The position numbers and the translations under genes were made by a program. Below are positions 26,549 to 34,033 of a DNA stretch of 39,883 bases, piece after piece; position 1 is the first letter of the stretch, and the number at the start of each line of letters is the position of its first letter. The stretch comes from Candidatus Faecalibacterium intestinigallinarum (lineage in GTDB: Bacteria > Bacillota > Clostridia > Oscillospirales > Ruminococcaceae): positions 1 through 39,883 of the forward strand of contig DXHQ01000099.1 in NCBI GenBank assembly GCA_019113345.1. Direction: 5' to 3'. The notes below the pieces were generated by a model that worked only from the letters and a program-made list of their open reading frames with translations, had not been told where the DNA came from and searched no databases.

Positions 26549-27433
26549 TCAGCCCTTGACCGCGCCGGCCATACCGTTGACGTAGTATTTCTGCAGTTTG
26601 AGGAAGAGCAGGGCGATGGGGATGGAGATCAGCACCGCGCCGGCCGCAAAGCTGGTGTACCAGCTGTCGATGTACTCCTTTTCCAGCATCCGCCACAGGC
26701 CGATGGCCACGGTATACTGGTCGGAGTTGGCGCGGCAGATGACCTTGGCAAAGACGAAGTCGACCCAGGGGCCCATGAAGCTGGTCAGGATGGTGTAGAT
26801 GACGATGGGCTTGGACAGGGGCAGGGTGATCTTGGTGAAGATCTGCCACCGGGTGCAGCCGTCCAGCAGGGCGGCCTCGTCCAGGGCCATGGGGATGGTG
26901 TCGAAGAAGCCCTTGGTGATCTGGAAGCCCAGGGCCGCGCCGCCCGAGTAGCAGAGGATGAGCGCGAAGCGGACGCTGTTGCCCTCGGTCAGGCCGACCG
27001 CCTTGAGGATGAAGTAGACGGCCACCATCGACATGAAGCCGGGGAACAGGCCCAGGATCATGGCCATGTTCATGTAGGGCTTGCGCATCTTAAAGCGCAG
27101 CCGGGACAGGCAGTAGGCCGCCGACAGCAGGAAGAACGAGGACAGGATGCAGGAGCAGACGGCGATGAACAGGGTGTTCAGGAACATCTGCGGGAAGTTG
27201 AGCAGGCTGGTGTCGGTGAACAGCTTGATGTAGTTGTCAAGGGTGTAGGTCTTGGGGAAGAAGGTGGAGATGTAGCTGCCCTTCTCGCCGCGGAAGCTGG
27301 TCATGATGATCCAGGCCACCGGGAACAGCCAGATAAAGGCCAGGATGGACAGAATGATGTAGACGATGACGTTGTTGCGGGTGCGGATGCGCTTGGCGCT
27401 CAGCTGTTTTGCCGCTTTGGTGTTGCTGCTCAT
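26549..27433 (-). CDS. malG: Sugar ABC transporter permease, MalG type
   Basis: A 294-residue permease with six hydrophobic segments. The ATPase-contact EAA loop is seen at DEAALLDGCTRWQIFTKITL, about residues 190-210, and the C-terminus ends in YVNGMAGAVKG, the usual MalG-type end. It pairs with the MalF-like protein to form the import channel. The ATG lies 2 bases after the malF stop with AAGGAGGG inside malF. The sugar is inferred to be maltodextrin from the neighbouring enzymes. No ATPase gene is present at the locus. Confidence 0.9.
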   Translation of the reverse strand: MSSNTKAAKQLSAKRIRTRNNVIVYIILSILAFIWLFPVAWIIMTSFRGEKGSYISTFFPKTYTLDNYIKLFTDTSLLNFPQMFLNTLFIAVCSCILSSFFLLSAAYCLSRLRFKMRKPYMNMAMILGLFPGFMSMVAVYFILKAVGLTEGNSVRFALILCYSGGAALGFQITKGFFDTIPMALDEAALLDGCTRWQIFTKITLPLSKPIVIYTILTSFMGPWVDFVFAKVICRANSDQYTVAIGLWRMLEKEYIDSWYTSFAAGAVLISIPIALLFLKLQKYYVNGMAGAVKG

Positions 27434-27435
27434 GC

Positions 27436-28827
27436 TCAGAACCCTCCTTCTTCACGGTAGGACTTGCTGCGGCGGTAGGTCAGCAGCGAGCCGACGGCCA
27501 GAATGATGAATGTCAAGATGCCGACGACGGCGCCCACGTTGTAGTACTGCTTGTCGATGGTCAGCTTGTACAGCCAGGTGACCAGCAGGTCGGTGCTGCC
27601 GGCGGTGGAGGCAAGGTCGGTGATGGGGTCGCCGCCCGACAGCAGATAGATGACGTTGAAGTTGTTGACGTTGCCGGTGAAGGTCGAGATCAGGTACGGG
27701 GTGGTGACGTAGAACATATAGGGCAGGGTGATGCGGAAGAAGGTCTGCACCGCGTTGGCGCCGTCCACGGTGGCCGCCTCGTACAGGTCGGCGGGGATGT
27801 TCTGCAGCACGCCGGTCAGCTGCAGCAGGGTATAGGGCACGCCGACCCAGATATTGATCAGGATGACGGTGACCCGCGCCCAGGTCGGGTCGGTGAAGAA
27901 GGGCAGGCTCTCGCCGGCGGCGATGACGCCCAGCTGCCGCAGCAGAACGTTGACCGCGCCCTCAGGCTGCAGCATGGTGCGCATGATCAGCAGAGAGACG
28001 AACATGGGCACCGCGCAGGGCAGCACAAAGCAGAAGCGCCAGAAGCCCTTGGCCTTGGTATCCTTGCGGTTGATGATGATGGCAAGGATCATGCCGGCAA
28101 AGTAGTTGGTAAAGGTGGCGAAGAAGGCCCAGACCAGCGTCCAGCCCAGCACCCGCCAGAAGGTGGAACCCAGCACCGAGTCGGAATTGAACAGGGTGAC
28201 GAAGTTGTCCAGCCCCACCCAGTCAAAGAGGACCAGGTGGTTGTCGATCTTGCTGTAGTTGGTAAAGGCCATGCAGATCATGAAGATCAGCGGCAGGATG
28301 GTCAGGATGGAGATGAAGAACATCGGCGGGGTCATCAGGAGGCGGTAGAGGTTGGAGTCAAACAGCTCCCGGATGTCCTCCGGCAGGGTGTTGATGTGGC
28401 GGCCGGCGGCCTCGTTCAGCTGGGCGGCGTAGCCGCTCTTGAGGGTGCCGCGCCAGATCCAGAACATGACGCCGGTCAGCAGGATGGTGGCCAGGCCGTA
28501 GAGCAGAAGCAGGATGGACTGGTCGCCGTGGGTGTACTCAAAAATTTGCAGCTCCTCGTTCCAGACTTCCTGGCGCTCGACGGTGCCCAGGCTGGGCAGC
28601 ATGGCCAGATTGTGGAAGCCGCTCATCACCATAAAGGCGATGTAGGCCACCTCGGCCGCCAGGAACAAAAGGCCCTTGGCCACCTGCTTGTGGGCCATAT
28701 TGCCCAGACCCATGACGACAGCCGACAGCTTGACCATGGCGTCGCCGTTTTTCAGGGCCTCCATGCAGGTGACGGGGTTGTCGATCTTCAGGGTGCTGCG
28801 CATTTTAAGCGCATTCGTTGCATTCAT
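27436..28827 (-). CDS. malF: Sugar ABC transporter permease, MalF type with long N-terminus
   Basis: A 463-residue permease, longer than the usual 300 or so. It has an N-terminal extension with two extra hydrophobic segments (about residues 48-70 and 100-125) and a hydrophilic stretch before the core six helices, as in several Firmicute MalF proteins. The EAA loop is EAATVDGANAVQTFFRITLP near residue 370. LPCAVPMFVSLLIMRTML and NVNNFNVIYLLSGG are typical of maltose/maltodextrin permeases. It is 18 bases downstream of the binding-protein gene and co-transcribed with malG. Confidence 0.9.
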   Translation of the reverse strand: MNATNALKMRSTLKIDNPVTCMEALKNGDAMVKLSAVVMGLGNMAHKQVAKGLLFLAAEVAYIAFMVMSGFHNLAMLPSLGTVERQEVWNEELQIFEYTHGDQSILLLLYGLATILLTGVMFWIWRGTLKSGYAAQLNEAAGRHINTLPEDIRELFDSNLYRLLMTPPMFFISILTILPLIFMICMAFTNYSKIDNHLVLFDWVGLDNFVTLFNSDSVLGSTFWRVLGWTLVWAFFATFTNYFAGMILAIIINRKDTKAKGFWRFCFVLPCAVPMFVSLLIMRTMLQPEGAVNVLLRQLGVIAAGESLPFFTDPTWARVTVILINIWVGVPYTLLQLTGVLQNIPADLYEAATVDGANAVQTFFRITLPYMFYVTTPYLISTFTGNVNNFNVIYLLSGGDPITDLASTAGSTDLLVTWLYKLTIDKQYYNVGAVVGILTFIILAVGSLLTYRRSKSYREEGGF

Positions 28828-28845
28828 CCTTACGTCCTCCCTTTC

Positions 28846-30111
28846 TTACGAGATACCGTCGCTGTTCATGGCGGCGTTCATGGCTTCGGTCTGCTCGGCG
28901 GCGTTGTCGTGAGTGATGGTCCCGCTGCGGATGCCCTTGCCCAGGTTCTCGACGGGGGTCCAGCAGTTGTTCATGGAGGCGACGAAGGGCTGGAGGATCG
29001 AGGTGCGGTCGAAGGTGTCGTTCTGCGCGGCGACCAGCTCGTCGCTGGCGATGGCGGGGTCGGCCAGCAGCTCGGTGTTGCAGGGGATGACGGTGCGCAG
29101 GTCGTAGTGCAGCTGCTGCGATTCGGCGCCGCCGAGGTAGAGGGCCAGCTGGATGGCCTGCACCATGTACTTGCTGTTGGTGTTGACGCCGATGGCCTTG
29201 CTGCCGGCGTAGGCGTACATCTGCTTTTCCTCGCCGTTCAGGGTGAAGGTGGGCAGGGCCGCAACGCCCATGTTGTCGCCCAGGATCTCCTTGATGGCGG
29301 CGGCGTCCCACGAGCCGGTGAAGATGGCCTTGATGCTGCCGTCGCGCAGGCCGGCCATGCCCGAGCCGTCGGCGTCGACCGTGAAGTTGGGGTTGTTGTA
29401 CAGATCGATCAGGTAGTTGGTGACGTCCACCGCCTTCTGCCCGCTGAAGTCGGCGCCCAGCTCCTCCTGGGTGCCGTCGCCGAACAGGGTGCAGCCGTTG
29501 CCGAAGTAGAAGGCCGGCAGATACCAGGAGTTGGTGAAGGGGAAGCTGACCTTGCCCTTGGTCAGCATGGTGTCCAGGTTCCGGATGTCCTCCTCGGTGA
29601 AGGTGGCCTTGTCGTAGTACATGAACCAGGTGTTGGTGGTAAAGGGCACGCCGTAGATGTAGCCGTCCATGGTCAGGCTGTCCACCAGGCCCTGGCTGTT
29701 GGTGGAGGCGATCTCGTCGGCGTAGATGCCGCCGAACTTGGCCAGAGCCCCGGCGTCGGTCAGGGTGGTCAGGGTGTCGTTGGCGAACATAAAGACGTCG
29801 GCGCTGGCCTCGGCGTCCTGGCTGACGGTGCCGGCTGCGCCGGCCTCGTCGGCCACGCCGTAGACGAAGGTGATGTTCCACTCCGGGTGCAGCTCGGCAA
29901 AGCGATTGCAGCAGGTCTGCAGCCATTCGCCGCTGTCTTTGGCCTGGTCCTGAGACGGGCTCCAGACCATGAGGCGGACGTTCTCGCCGCTGCCGGAACC
30001 GGAGCAGCCGCTCAGAACGCCGCCCGCAGCTGCGGCCCCGGCCGCTGCCGCAGAAAGACGCAGGAAGTCTCTTCTGGACAGAAGGCGGGGCGCGGACTGA
30101 TTCTTGCGCAT
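28846..30111 (-). CDS. malE: Extracellular sugar-binding lipoprotein, Tat-type signal
   Basis: A 421-residue solute-binding protein of the MalE type. The ATG at 30111 is preceded by AAAGGAGGA; the nine residues encoded upstream are discarded. The N-terminus has a twin-arginine motif (LLSRRDFLRLS), an Ala-rich hydrophobic core and the lipobox LSGC, so it should be exported through the Tat route and lipid-anchored. The mature part begins with a Gly/Ser linker, then VRLMVWSP, and contains SADVFMFANDTL and GSWDAAAIKEIL segments usual in this family. It delivers the sugar to MalF/MalG. It is the first gene of the leftward operon. Confidence 0.9.
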   Translation of the reverse strand: MRKNQSAPRLLSRRDFLRLSAAAAGAAAAGGVLSGCSGSGSGENVRLMVWSPSQDQAKDSGEWLQTCCNRFAELHPEWNITFVYGVADEAGAAGTVSQDAEASADVFMFANDTLTTLTDAGALAKFGGIYADEIASTNSQGLVDSLTMDGYIYGVPFTTNTWFMYYDKATFTEEDIRNLDTMLTKGKVSFPFTNSWYLPAFYFGNGCTLFGDGTQEELGADFSGQKAVDVTNYLIDLYNNPNFTVDADGSGMAGLRDGSIKAIFTGSWDAAAIKEILGDNMGVAALPTFTLNGEEKQMYAYAGSKAIGVNTNSKYMVQAIQLALYLGGAESQQLHYDLRTVIPCNTELLADPAIASDELVAAQNDTFDRTSILQPFVASMNNCWTPVENLGKGIRSGTITHDNAAEQTEAMNAAMNSDGIS

Positions 30112-30154
30112 GTAAATTCCTCCTTTTTTGCTACTCAAAACCGTGGGCGAAAGC

Positions 30155-30179
30155 CATTACAAAGTTTCGTAATGTTTCG
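30155..30179. promoter_or_regulatory. Candidate LacI operator in the malE leader
   Basis: CATTAC (30155-30160) and GTAATG (30169-30174) form an inverted repeat with 8 bases between; the right arm runs into AATGTTTCG (30171-30179), a 9-mer repeated at the lacI promoter. It lies just downstream of the predicted malE transcription start, a roadblock position. Confidence 0.5.
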
Positions 30180-30189
30180 TTGTGACTTT

Positions 30190-30218
30190 ACTATACCCCC
30201 AAACGCGAAAAGAAGCAA
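30190..30218 (-). promoter_or_regulatory. Promoter of malEFG
   Basis: On the minus strand TTGCTT (30218-30213), 17 bases, TATAGT (30195-30190). The leader to the ATG is about 70 bases and contains the candidate operator. The 303-base gap 30112-30414 holds this promoter, the lacI promoter and two operator candidates. Confidence 0.65.
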
Positions 30219-30330
30219 GAGTTTTTTGCGGATTTGAGAACGATTTGTGAATACTGTACAACAAATGCGTATGACTTTCTAGCGGTTTGACCGTGGTTTG
30301 GCGCTCGTATCCAAAATGCGAAATTTTTTG

Positions 30331-30350
30331 GCAATGTTTCGGCATTTGCC
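30331..30350. promoter_or_regulatory. Candidate LacI operator at the lacI promoter
   Basis: Around AATGTTTCG (30333-30341), the sequence from 30330 to 30350 is a near-palindrome with GGCAA and TTGCC ends. It overlaps the lacI -35 hexamer, which would allow self-repression. Confidence 0.5.
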
Positions 30351-30374
30351 TTTTGCAGCCGGGACGGGTATAAT
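30346..30374 (+). promoter_or_regulatory. Promoter of the lacI-type regulator
   Basis: TTGCCT (30346-30351), 17 bases, perfect TATAAT (30369-30374). It gives a leader of about 35 bases to ATG 30415. Confidence 0.72.
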
Positions 30375-30414
30375 ACATACAGCGTTTGCAGCAGCCGGAA
30401 AGGGGGTGTATTCT

Positions 30415-31500
30415 ATGCCGACCATGGACGATATCGCCAAACAGGTGGGCGTCTCCAAGGGGACGGTCTCCAAAGCGCTGAACGGCGCGCCCGATATCAG
30501 CGAGTCGCTGCGCAAGACCATTCTGGACACGGCGGTGGCGCTGGGCTACACCCGCGCCCGGCGGGGCGCGGTGCGCACCCTCTGCGTCTTTATCCAGAAC
30601 ATGGACTACGAAAAACCCGAGGACTTCGGCACCGACATCATCACCGGCTTCCGGCAGATGGCCGAGCCTTCCGGCTACGGGGTCAAGGTGGTGCGGCTGT
30701 CGGCCGAGCTGCAAAGATCCATCCCCTACGACGCCTATATGCTGCGGGAGGGATATCTCGGGGCGCTGTTTCTGGGCCTGACCCTGCTCGACCCCTGGAT
30801 GAAGGAATTCACCCGCAGCCACACCCCGGCGGTCCTCTACGACAACCTCGTCCGGGGCAACCCCACCGTTTCCACCCTCGGCATCGACAACAACGAGGCC
30901 ATCGGCCAGGCCATCGAGGCTTTATACGGGATGGGCCACCGCAAGATCGGCTATCTGAGCGGCGCGCTGGGCAGCCACATCACCCAGGTGCGGTACAACA
31001 GCTTTTTCTATGAGATCAAGCGCCGCAAGCTGCCCAGTTCCAGGTCGATGGCGGGGTACTCCTACTTTTTCTCGGACTGCATCGACACCTACCTGCCCCG
31101 CCTGCTGGCCCAGGGGGTGACGGCCATTCTCTGTTCGAGTGACCTGCTGGCCCACAGCGTTCTGATCCGCTGCCTGGAGATGGGCATCCGCGTGCCGGAA
31201 CAGCTGAGCATCGTCGGCTTCGACGACCTGCCCTTCTGCGCCCACACCGCCCCGCCCCTGACCACCATCCGGCAGGACCGCCTGCAGCTGGGCAAGAGCG
31301 GCTACTACGCCCTGGACAGCCTGCTGAACGGGGTGCCCATCAGCAGCCTGCTGCTGCACGGGCATCTGATTCTGCGCGGGTCGACCGGCCCCGTGCCCGA
31401 ACATCCCTACGGCAAACAGGCGTCCGACGAAAAGATCATCGCCTCTTCGCGCAAGCTGACGGAACACTACCGCGCCGCGTATGAGGAGTTTGCAAAATGA
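30415..31500 (+). CDS. LacI-family regulator with an antitoxin-like C-terminal tail
   Basis: A 361-residue regulator. The start is ATG 30415 after GAAAGGGGG; the frame stays open to 30298 through the promoter. The helix-turn-helix MDDIAKQVGVSKGTVSKALN begins at residue 4, and a periplasmic-binding-like effector domain follows, ending near LILRGSTGP (about residue 326), where LacI proteins normally stop. An extra 35 or so residues follow. Residues 338-361 (including ASSRKLTEHYRAAYEEFAK) match the end of the Phd antitoxin encoded 120 bases downstream: 13 of the last 19 residues are identical, and 47 of the last 60 nucleotides including the stop codon. In Phd proteins this region binds and blocks Doc. 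The regulator is divergent from malE and presumably represses the maltodextrin operon and itself. The tail could be functional or a recombination scar. Confidence 0.9.
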   Translation: MPTMDDIAKQVGVSKGTVSKALNGAPDISESLRKTILDTAVALGYTRARRGAVRTLCVFIQNMDYEKPEDFGTDIITGFRQMAEPSGYGVKVVRLSAELQRSIPYDAYMLREGYLGALFLGLTLLDPWMKEFTRSHTPAVLYDNLVRGNPTVSTLGIDNNEAIGQAIEALYGMGHRKIGYLSGALGSHITQVRYNSFFYEIKRRKLPSSRSMAGYSYFFSDCIDTYLPRLLAQGVTAILCSSDLLAHSVLIRCLEMGIRVPEQLSIVGFDDLPFCAHTAPPLTTIRQDRLQLGKSGYYALDSLLNGVPISSLLLHGHLILRGSTGPVPEHPYGKQASDEKIIASSRKLTEHYRAAYEEFAK

Positions 31501-31506
31501 AAAAGC

Positions 31507-31543
31507 AAAGCAGACGCTCCGACAAAGGAGCGTCTGCTTTTTG
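31507..31543 (+). terminator. Intrinsic terminator after lacI
   Basis: A perfect 14-bp stem AAAGCAGACGCTCC (31507-31520) / GGAGCGTCTGCTTT (31527-31540), then TTTG. It separates lacI from phd-doc transcription. Confidence 0.9.
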
Positions 31544-31569
31544 ATAGAAAGAAATGGATTGATTTTAGG

Positions 31570-31598
31570 TTGAATTCGACGGATGAATTTGATATAAT
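31570..31598 (+). promoter_or_regulatory. Promoter of phd-doc with internal inverted repeat
   Basis: TTGAAT (31570-31575), 17 bases, perfect TATAAT (31593-31598). AATTC (31573-31577) and GAATT (31585-31589) form an inverted repeat between the hexamers, a plausible Phd autorepression site. Confidence 0.7.
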
Positions 31599-31618
31599 GA
31601 TGACAGGGAGGTGACGGT

Positions 31619-31861
31619 ATGAACATTGACAGCAAGACGCTGGTCTCCATTTCGGAAGCCAATCAGAATTTTTCAAAAGTTGCACGTCTGGTGGACCAGT
31701 ACGGCTCGGCGGTGATCCTCAAAAACAATGCGCCGCGCTATATCGTCATTGATTTTGGCAGACTGGATGAAGCGCAGGAAGCGTCTGAGGAAGAGGTGCT
31801 TGCCTCTTCGCGCAGGCTGATGGAGCGGAACCGGGCGGTGTATGAGGAACTGGCGAAATGA
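31619..31861 (+). CDS. phd: Phd/YefM family antitoxin
   Basis: An 80-residue protein. The N-terminal part (LVSISEANQNFSKVARLVDQ, then AVILKNNAPRYIVI) is the Phd/YefM DNA-binding dimer domain; the C-terminal residues 57-80 form the Doc-binding helix. AGGGAGGTGA lies 6 bases before the ATG. The stop overlaps the doc start (ATGA). Its tail closely resembles the tail of the upstream LacI regulator. Hand-counted GC in the phd-doc stretch is about 50-53% on two 60-base lines, against 67% on a sample line from the GH31 gene, which suggests acquisition by transfer. It neutralises Doc and should repress its own promoter. Confidence 0.93.
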   Translation: MNIDSKTLVSISEANQNFSKVARLVDQYGSAVILKNNAPRYIVIDFGRLDEAQEASEEEVLASSRRLMERNRAVYEELAK

Positions 31862-32235
31862 AGGTACTCAGCAAGCAGAAAATCCGGATGCTTCATGCAG
31901 CTTTGATCGAGATGTATGAAGGAACAGATGGGGTTCGAGATGAAGGATTGCTGGATTCCGCAGTCAACGCACCCTTTCAGACGTTCGGAGGGGTTGAGCT
32001 CTATCCCACCATACTGGAAAAAGCTGCGAGGCTTGGGTTTGGACTGATTCAAAACCACCCGTTTCTGGACGGAAACAAGCGAATCGGCGTTCATGCAATG
32101 CTGGTTTTTCTGGACATCAATCATGTGGCCTGTGTGTATGAAGATGACGAATTGATTCAGACGATCCTTTCCGTCGCGGCGGGGACGCTGGATTACGAAG
32201 GACTGCTGGCATGGCTGCGGTGCCATGTGAATTGA
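31858..32235 (+). CDS. doc: Doc family toxin (death-on-curing, Fic fold)
   Basis: A 125-residue protein with the Doc form of the Fic motif, HPFLDGNKR (residues 67-75), including His67, Asp71 and Lys74 in the place where Fic adenylyltransferases have Gly. Doc enzymes phosphorylate elongation factor EF-Tu and stop translation. The motif is intact, so the toxin looks active. Its ATG overlaps the phd stop, giving coupled translation. A strong terminator follows. Confidence 0.93.
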   Translation: MKVLSKQKIRMLHAALIEMYEGTDGVRDEGLLDSAVNAPFQTFGGVELYPTILEKAARLGFGLIQNHPFLDGNKRIGVHAMLVFLDINHVACVYEDDELIQTILSVAAGTLDYEGLLAWLRCHVN

Positions 32236-32275
32236 AAAAGCCCGTACAGGCGTTGAACCTGTACGGGCTTTTGGT
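32236..32275. terminator. Bidirectional terminator after doc
   Basis: A perfect 15-bp stem AAAAGCCCGTACAGG (32236-32250) / CCTGTACGGGCTTTT (32258-32272), directly after the doc stop and 14 bases from the stop of the convergent membrane-protein gene. Confidence 0.9.
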
Positions 32276-32285
32276 TTGCAGGGGT

Positions 32286-32888
32286 TCAGTCCAGGTTGTG
32301 CTTGCGGCAGAACAGCTTGGACGCAAAGTACATCCCCACCCAGAGGGCGATGGCCGGCACCAGGTAGAGGGGATTTTCCAGGGCGTTGGTCAGGGACTGC
32401 CCGAAAACGGCCATCATGGCCACCATCACCGCCTTGCCGGCCAGCAGGGTCAGGACGTAGCGCCGGCTGTCAAAGTCGGAGATGCCGAAGGTCAGATGCA
32501 AAAAGGAGGTGGGGGTAAAGGGCAGCATGGCCAGGGTGAACAGGGCCGAGGTGTCGCAGTTGCTGACCCACTTCTGCGCCCGGCGGAACCATTCGTATTT
32601 GCTGGCGTGGCGCCAGAAAAAACGCTTGACCACCCGCCGCCAGAAGGTGAACATGATGGCGCCGCCGGCCGCCACGCCGCACCAGCTGTAGACAAAGCCC
32701 ATCACCGGGCCGTGGGCCGCGACGTTCAAAGCCACAATGGCGATCAGCGGCAGGGGCGGCACAAAGGATTCCACCATCGCCAGCAGGATGGGCACCAGCG
32801 GGCCCAGCCCTTCAAAGCTGTCCAGCAGCTGCTGCCAAAACTCCAGCGATGTGATCTGACTGCTCCAATACAGCAGCGTTTCTTCCAT
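32286..32888 (-). CDS. VTT-domain membrane protein (TVP38/TMEM64/DedA-like)
   Basis: A 200-residue polytopic membrane protein. ESFVPPLPLIAIVALNVAAHG followed by WCGVAAGGAIMFTFWR is the VTT-domain pattern, and MLPFTPTSFLHLTFGISDF matches the second conserved block with its Pro/Gly-rich re-entrant loop. DedA/TVP38 proteins are membrane proteins, some of which are lipid scramblases or flippases; a specific substrate cannot be assigned here. AAGGAGG precedes the ATG, and a promoter lies 55-85 bases upstream. It is a single-gene unit ending at the shared terminator. Confidence 0.8.
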   Translation of the reverse strand: MEETLLYWSSQITSLEFWQQLLDSFEGLGPLVPILLAMVESFVPPLPLIAIVALNVAAHGPVMGFVYSWCGVAAGGAIMFTFWRRVVKRFFWRHASKYEWFRRAQKWVSNCDTSALFTLAMLPFTPTSFLHLTFGISDFDSRRYVLTLLAGKAVMVAMMAVFGQSLTNALENPLYLVPAIALWVGMYFASKLFCRKHNLD

Positions 32889-32943
32889 GTACCGTCCTCC
32901 TTACCGCGTGTGTGCCCGATCATTGCTTCTAGTATACCCTGCG

Positions 32944-32973
32944 ATTATGACAAACCAGTGAACGAACTGTCAA
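32944..32973 (-). promoter_or_regulatory. Promoter of the VTT-domain gene
   Basis: On the minus strand TTGACA (32973-32968), 18 bases, CATAAT (32949-32944). A second -10-like TATACT lies at 32936-32931. Confidence 0.6.
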
Positions 32974-33004
32974 GTTCTTCCAAATAAAGGCGAAAAAGTG
33001 GGAT

Positions 33005-34009
33005 TTATTTGGTTTCGGCGGCTTTGGCCGCCTTGGCGCCGGCGGCCTTGATCCGCTCCAGCTGCTGGCGGCGCTGCTTCGACCACCTGGCCAGCAGCTC
33101 CTCGTTCGGCATCTGCAGGCAGCGGGCGTAGGTCCAGTGCAGGCCGTCCCGCCGGGCCAGCTTGTACCGCAGGAACACCCCCTGCCCGGCCTCGTTTTCG
33201 CTGCCGGCGCAGTGCGGGCACTGAGCCAGGGTGTACCAGGTATTGCTGCCCTTTTTGAGCCAGACTTCGTCGGGCTGGAGCGCCGCGCCGCAGACCGGGC
33301 AGGCCGCGCCAAGGATGTCCGGGTCGCTGCGCCAGGCGAACTGCTCGACGTAGCCCTCCCAGATGCGGAAATCCCGGTAATCGCCGGGGGCGGGGCAGAG
33401 GCTCTGCCGCAGCGATTCCTCCTCGGTGGGGTATTCGGCCAGGCCGCGGGCCAGGTCGATGCAGCGGCAGATATCGGCGGTGTAGAGCGCGTCGGACAGC
33501 GCGTCGTGGAAGGGCCGGTCGGTGGGCAGGCCCAGCCGGGTGACGACGCTTTCCAGCGTCAGGCCGTCCCCCTCCTTGCGGGGGTACTGGCTGAGAAAGA
33601 TCTGCTGCAGGTTGTACCAGACGGTGGGGCGGCTCTCGTCCAGGTTGCACAGAAAGAGGTTCTGCTTGAGGACCGGCACGTCGTCCAGCCCCCACTCGGC
33701 AAACTCGGCGTCGGGGCCGCACCACTTCATAAACCGGCGCAGCCCCTGCAAGATGGGCTCGCCCTTGTCCAGGTCGCCCTGGGTCAGGCCGGTGACCTTG
33801 GCGATGTGGTGCTGTAATTTGCGGAAGATGCGGGGCCGCAGATGGATCGAGAAGGTGTCGAGGACGTTGCCCCGCTCATCCACCTTGACCGCGCCGATCT
33901 CGATGATCTCCCCCCGCAGAGTCTGCTCCACCCCGTGGTAGTTGAAGGTGTGGGGGTGGTAGCCAATGTTCCATTCCAAATCAAAAATGACCAAATTGCG
34001 CTGCGGCAT
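33005..34009 (-). CDS. DEDDh 3'-5' exonuclease with C-terminal zinc ribbon
   Basis: A 334-residue protein. The exonuclease domain covers residues 1-185: FDLEWN gives Asp10 and Glu12, GLDDVPVL gives the third acidic residue (Asp109 or 110), and FHDALSDA gives His168 and Asp173, completing the DEDDh set of ERI-1/DnaQ-like nucleases. A second part contains CPVC and CPHC pairs about 27 residues apart, a zinc-ribbon that probably binds nucleic acid, and the C-terminus is a basic Ala/Lys-rich helix. It is 24 bases after the HAD phosphatase gene and co-transcribed with it. Its substrate (RNA or DNA) is not clear. Confidence 0.82.
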   Translation of the reverse strand: MPQRNLVIFDLEWNIGYHPHTFNYHGVEQTLRGEIIEIGAVKVDERGNVLDTFSIHLRPRIFRKLQHHIAKVTGLTQGDLDKGEPILQGLRRFMKWCGPDAEFAEWGLDDVPVLKQNLFLCNLDESRPTVWYNLQQIFLSQYPRKEGDGLTLESVVTRLGLPTDRPFHDALSDALYTADICRCIDLARGLAEYPTEEESLRQSLCPAPGDYRDFRIWEGYVEQFAWRSDPDILGAACPVCGAALQPDEVWLKKGSNTWYTLAQCPHCAGSENEAGQGVFLRYKLARRDGLHWTYARCLQMPNEELLARWSKQRRQQLERIKAAGAKAAKAAETK

Positions 34010-34033
34010 GATAGTGCTGCTCTCCCTCCGTTC

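Noticed and set aside
27409-30237. A 942-codon open frame on the plus strand opposite malEFG
   Set aside because: Val/Gly/Asp/His-rich composition typical of a complementary-strand artefact; malEFG are certain on the other strand.
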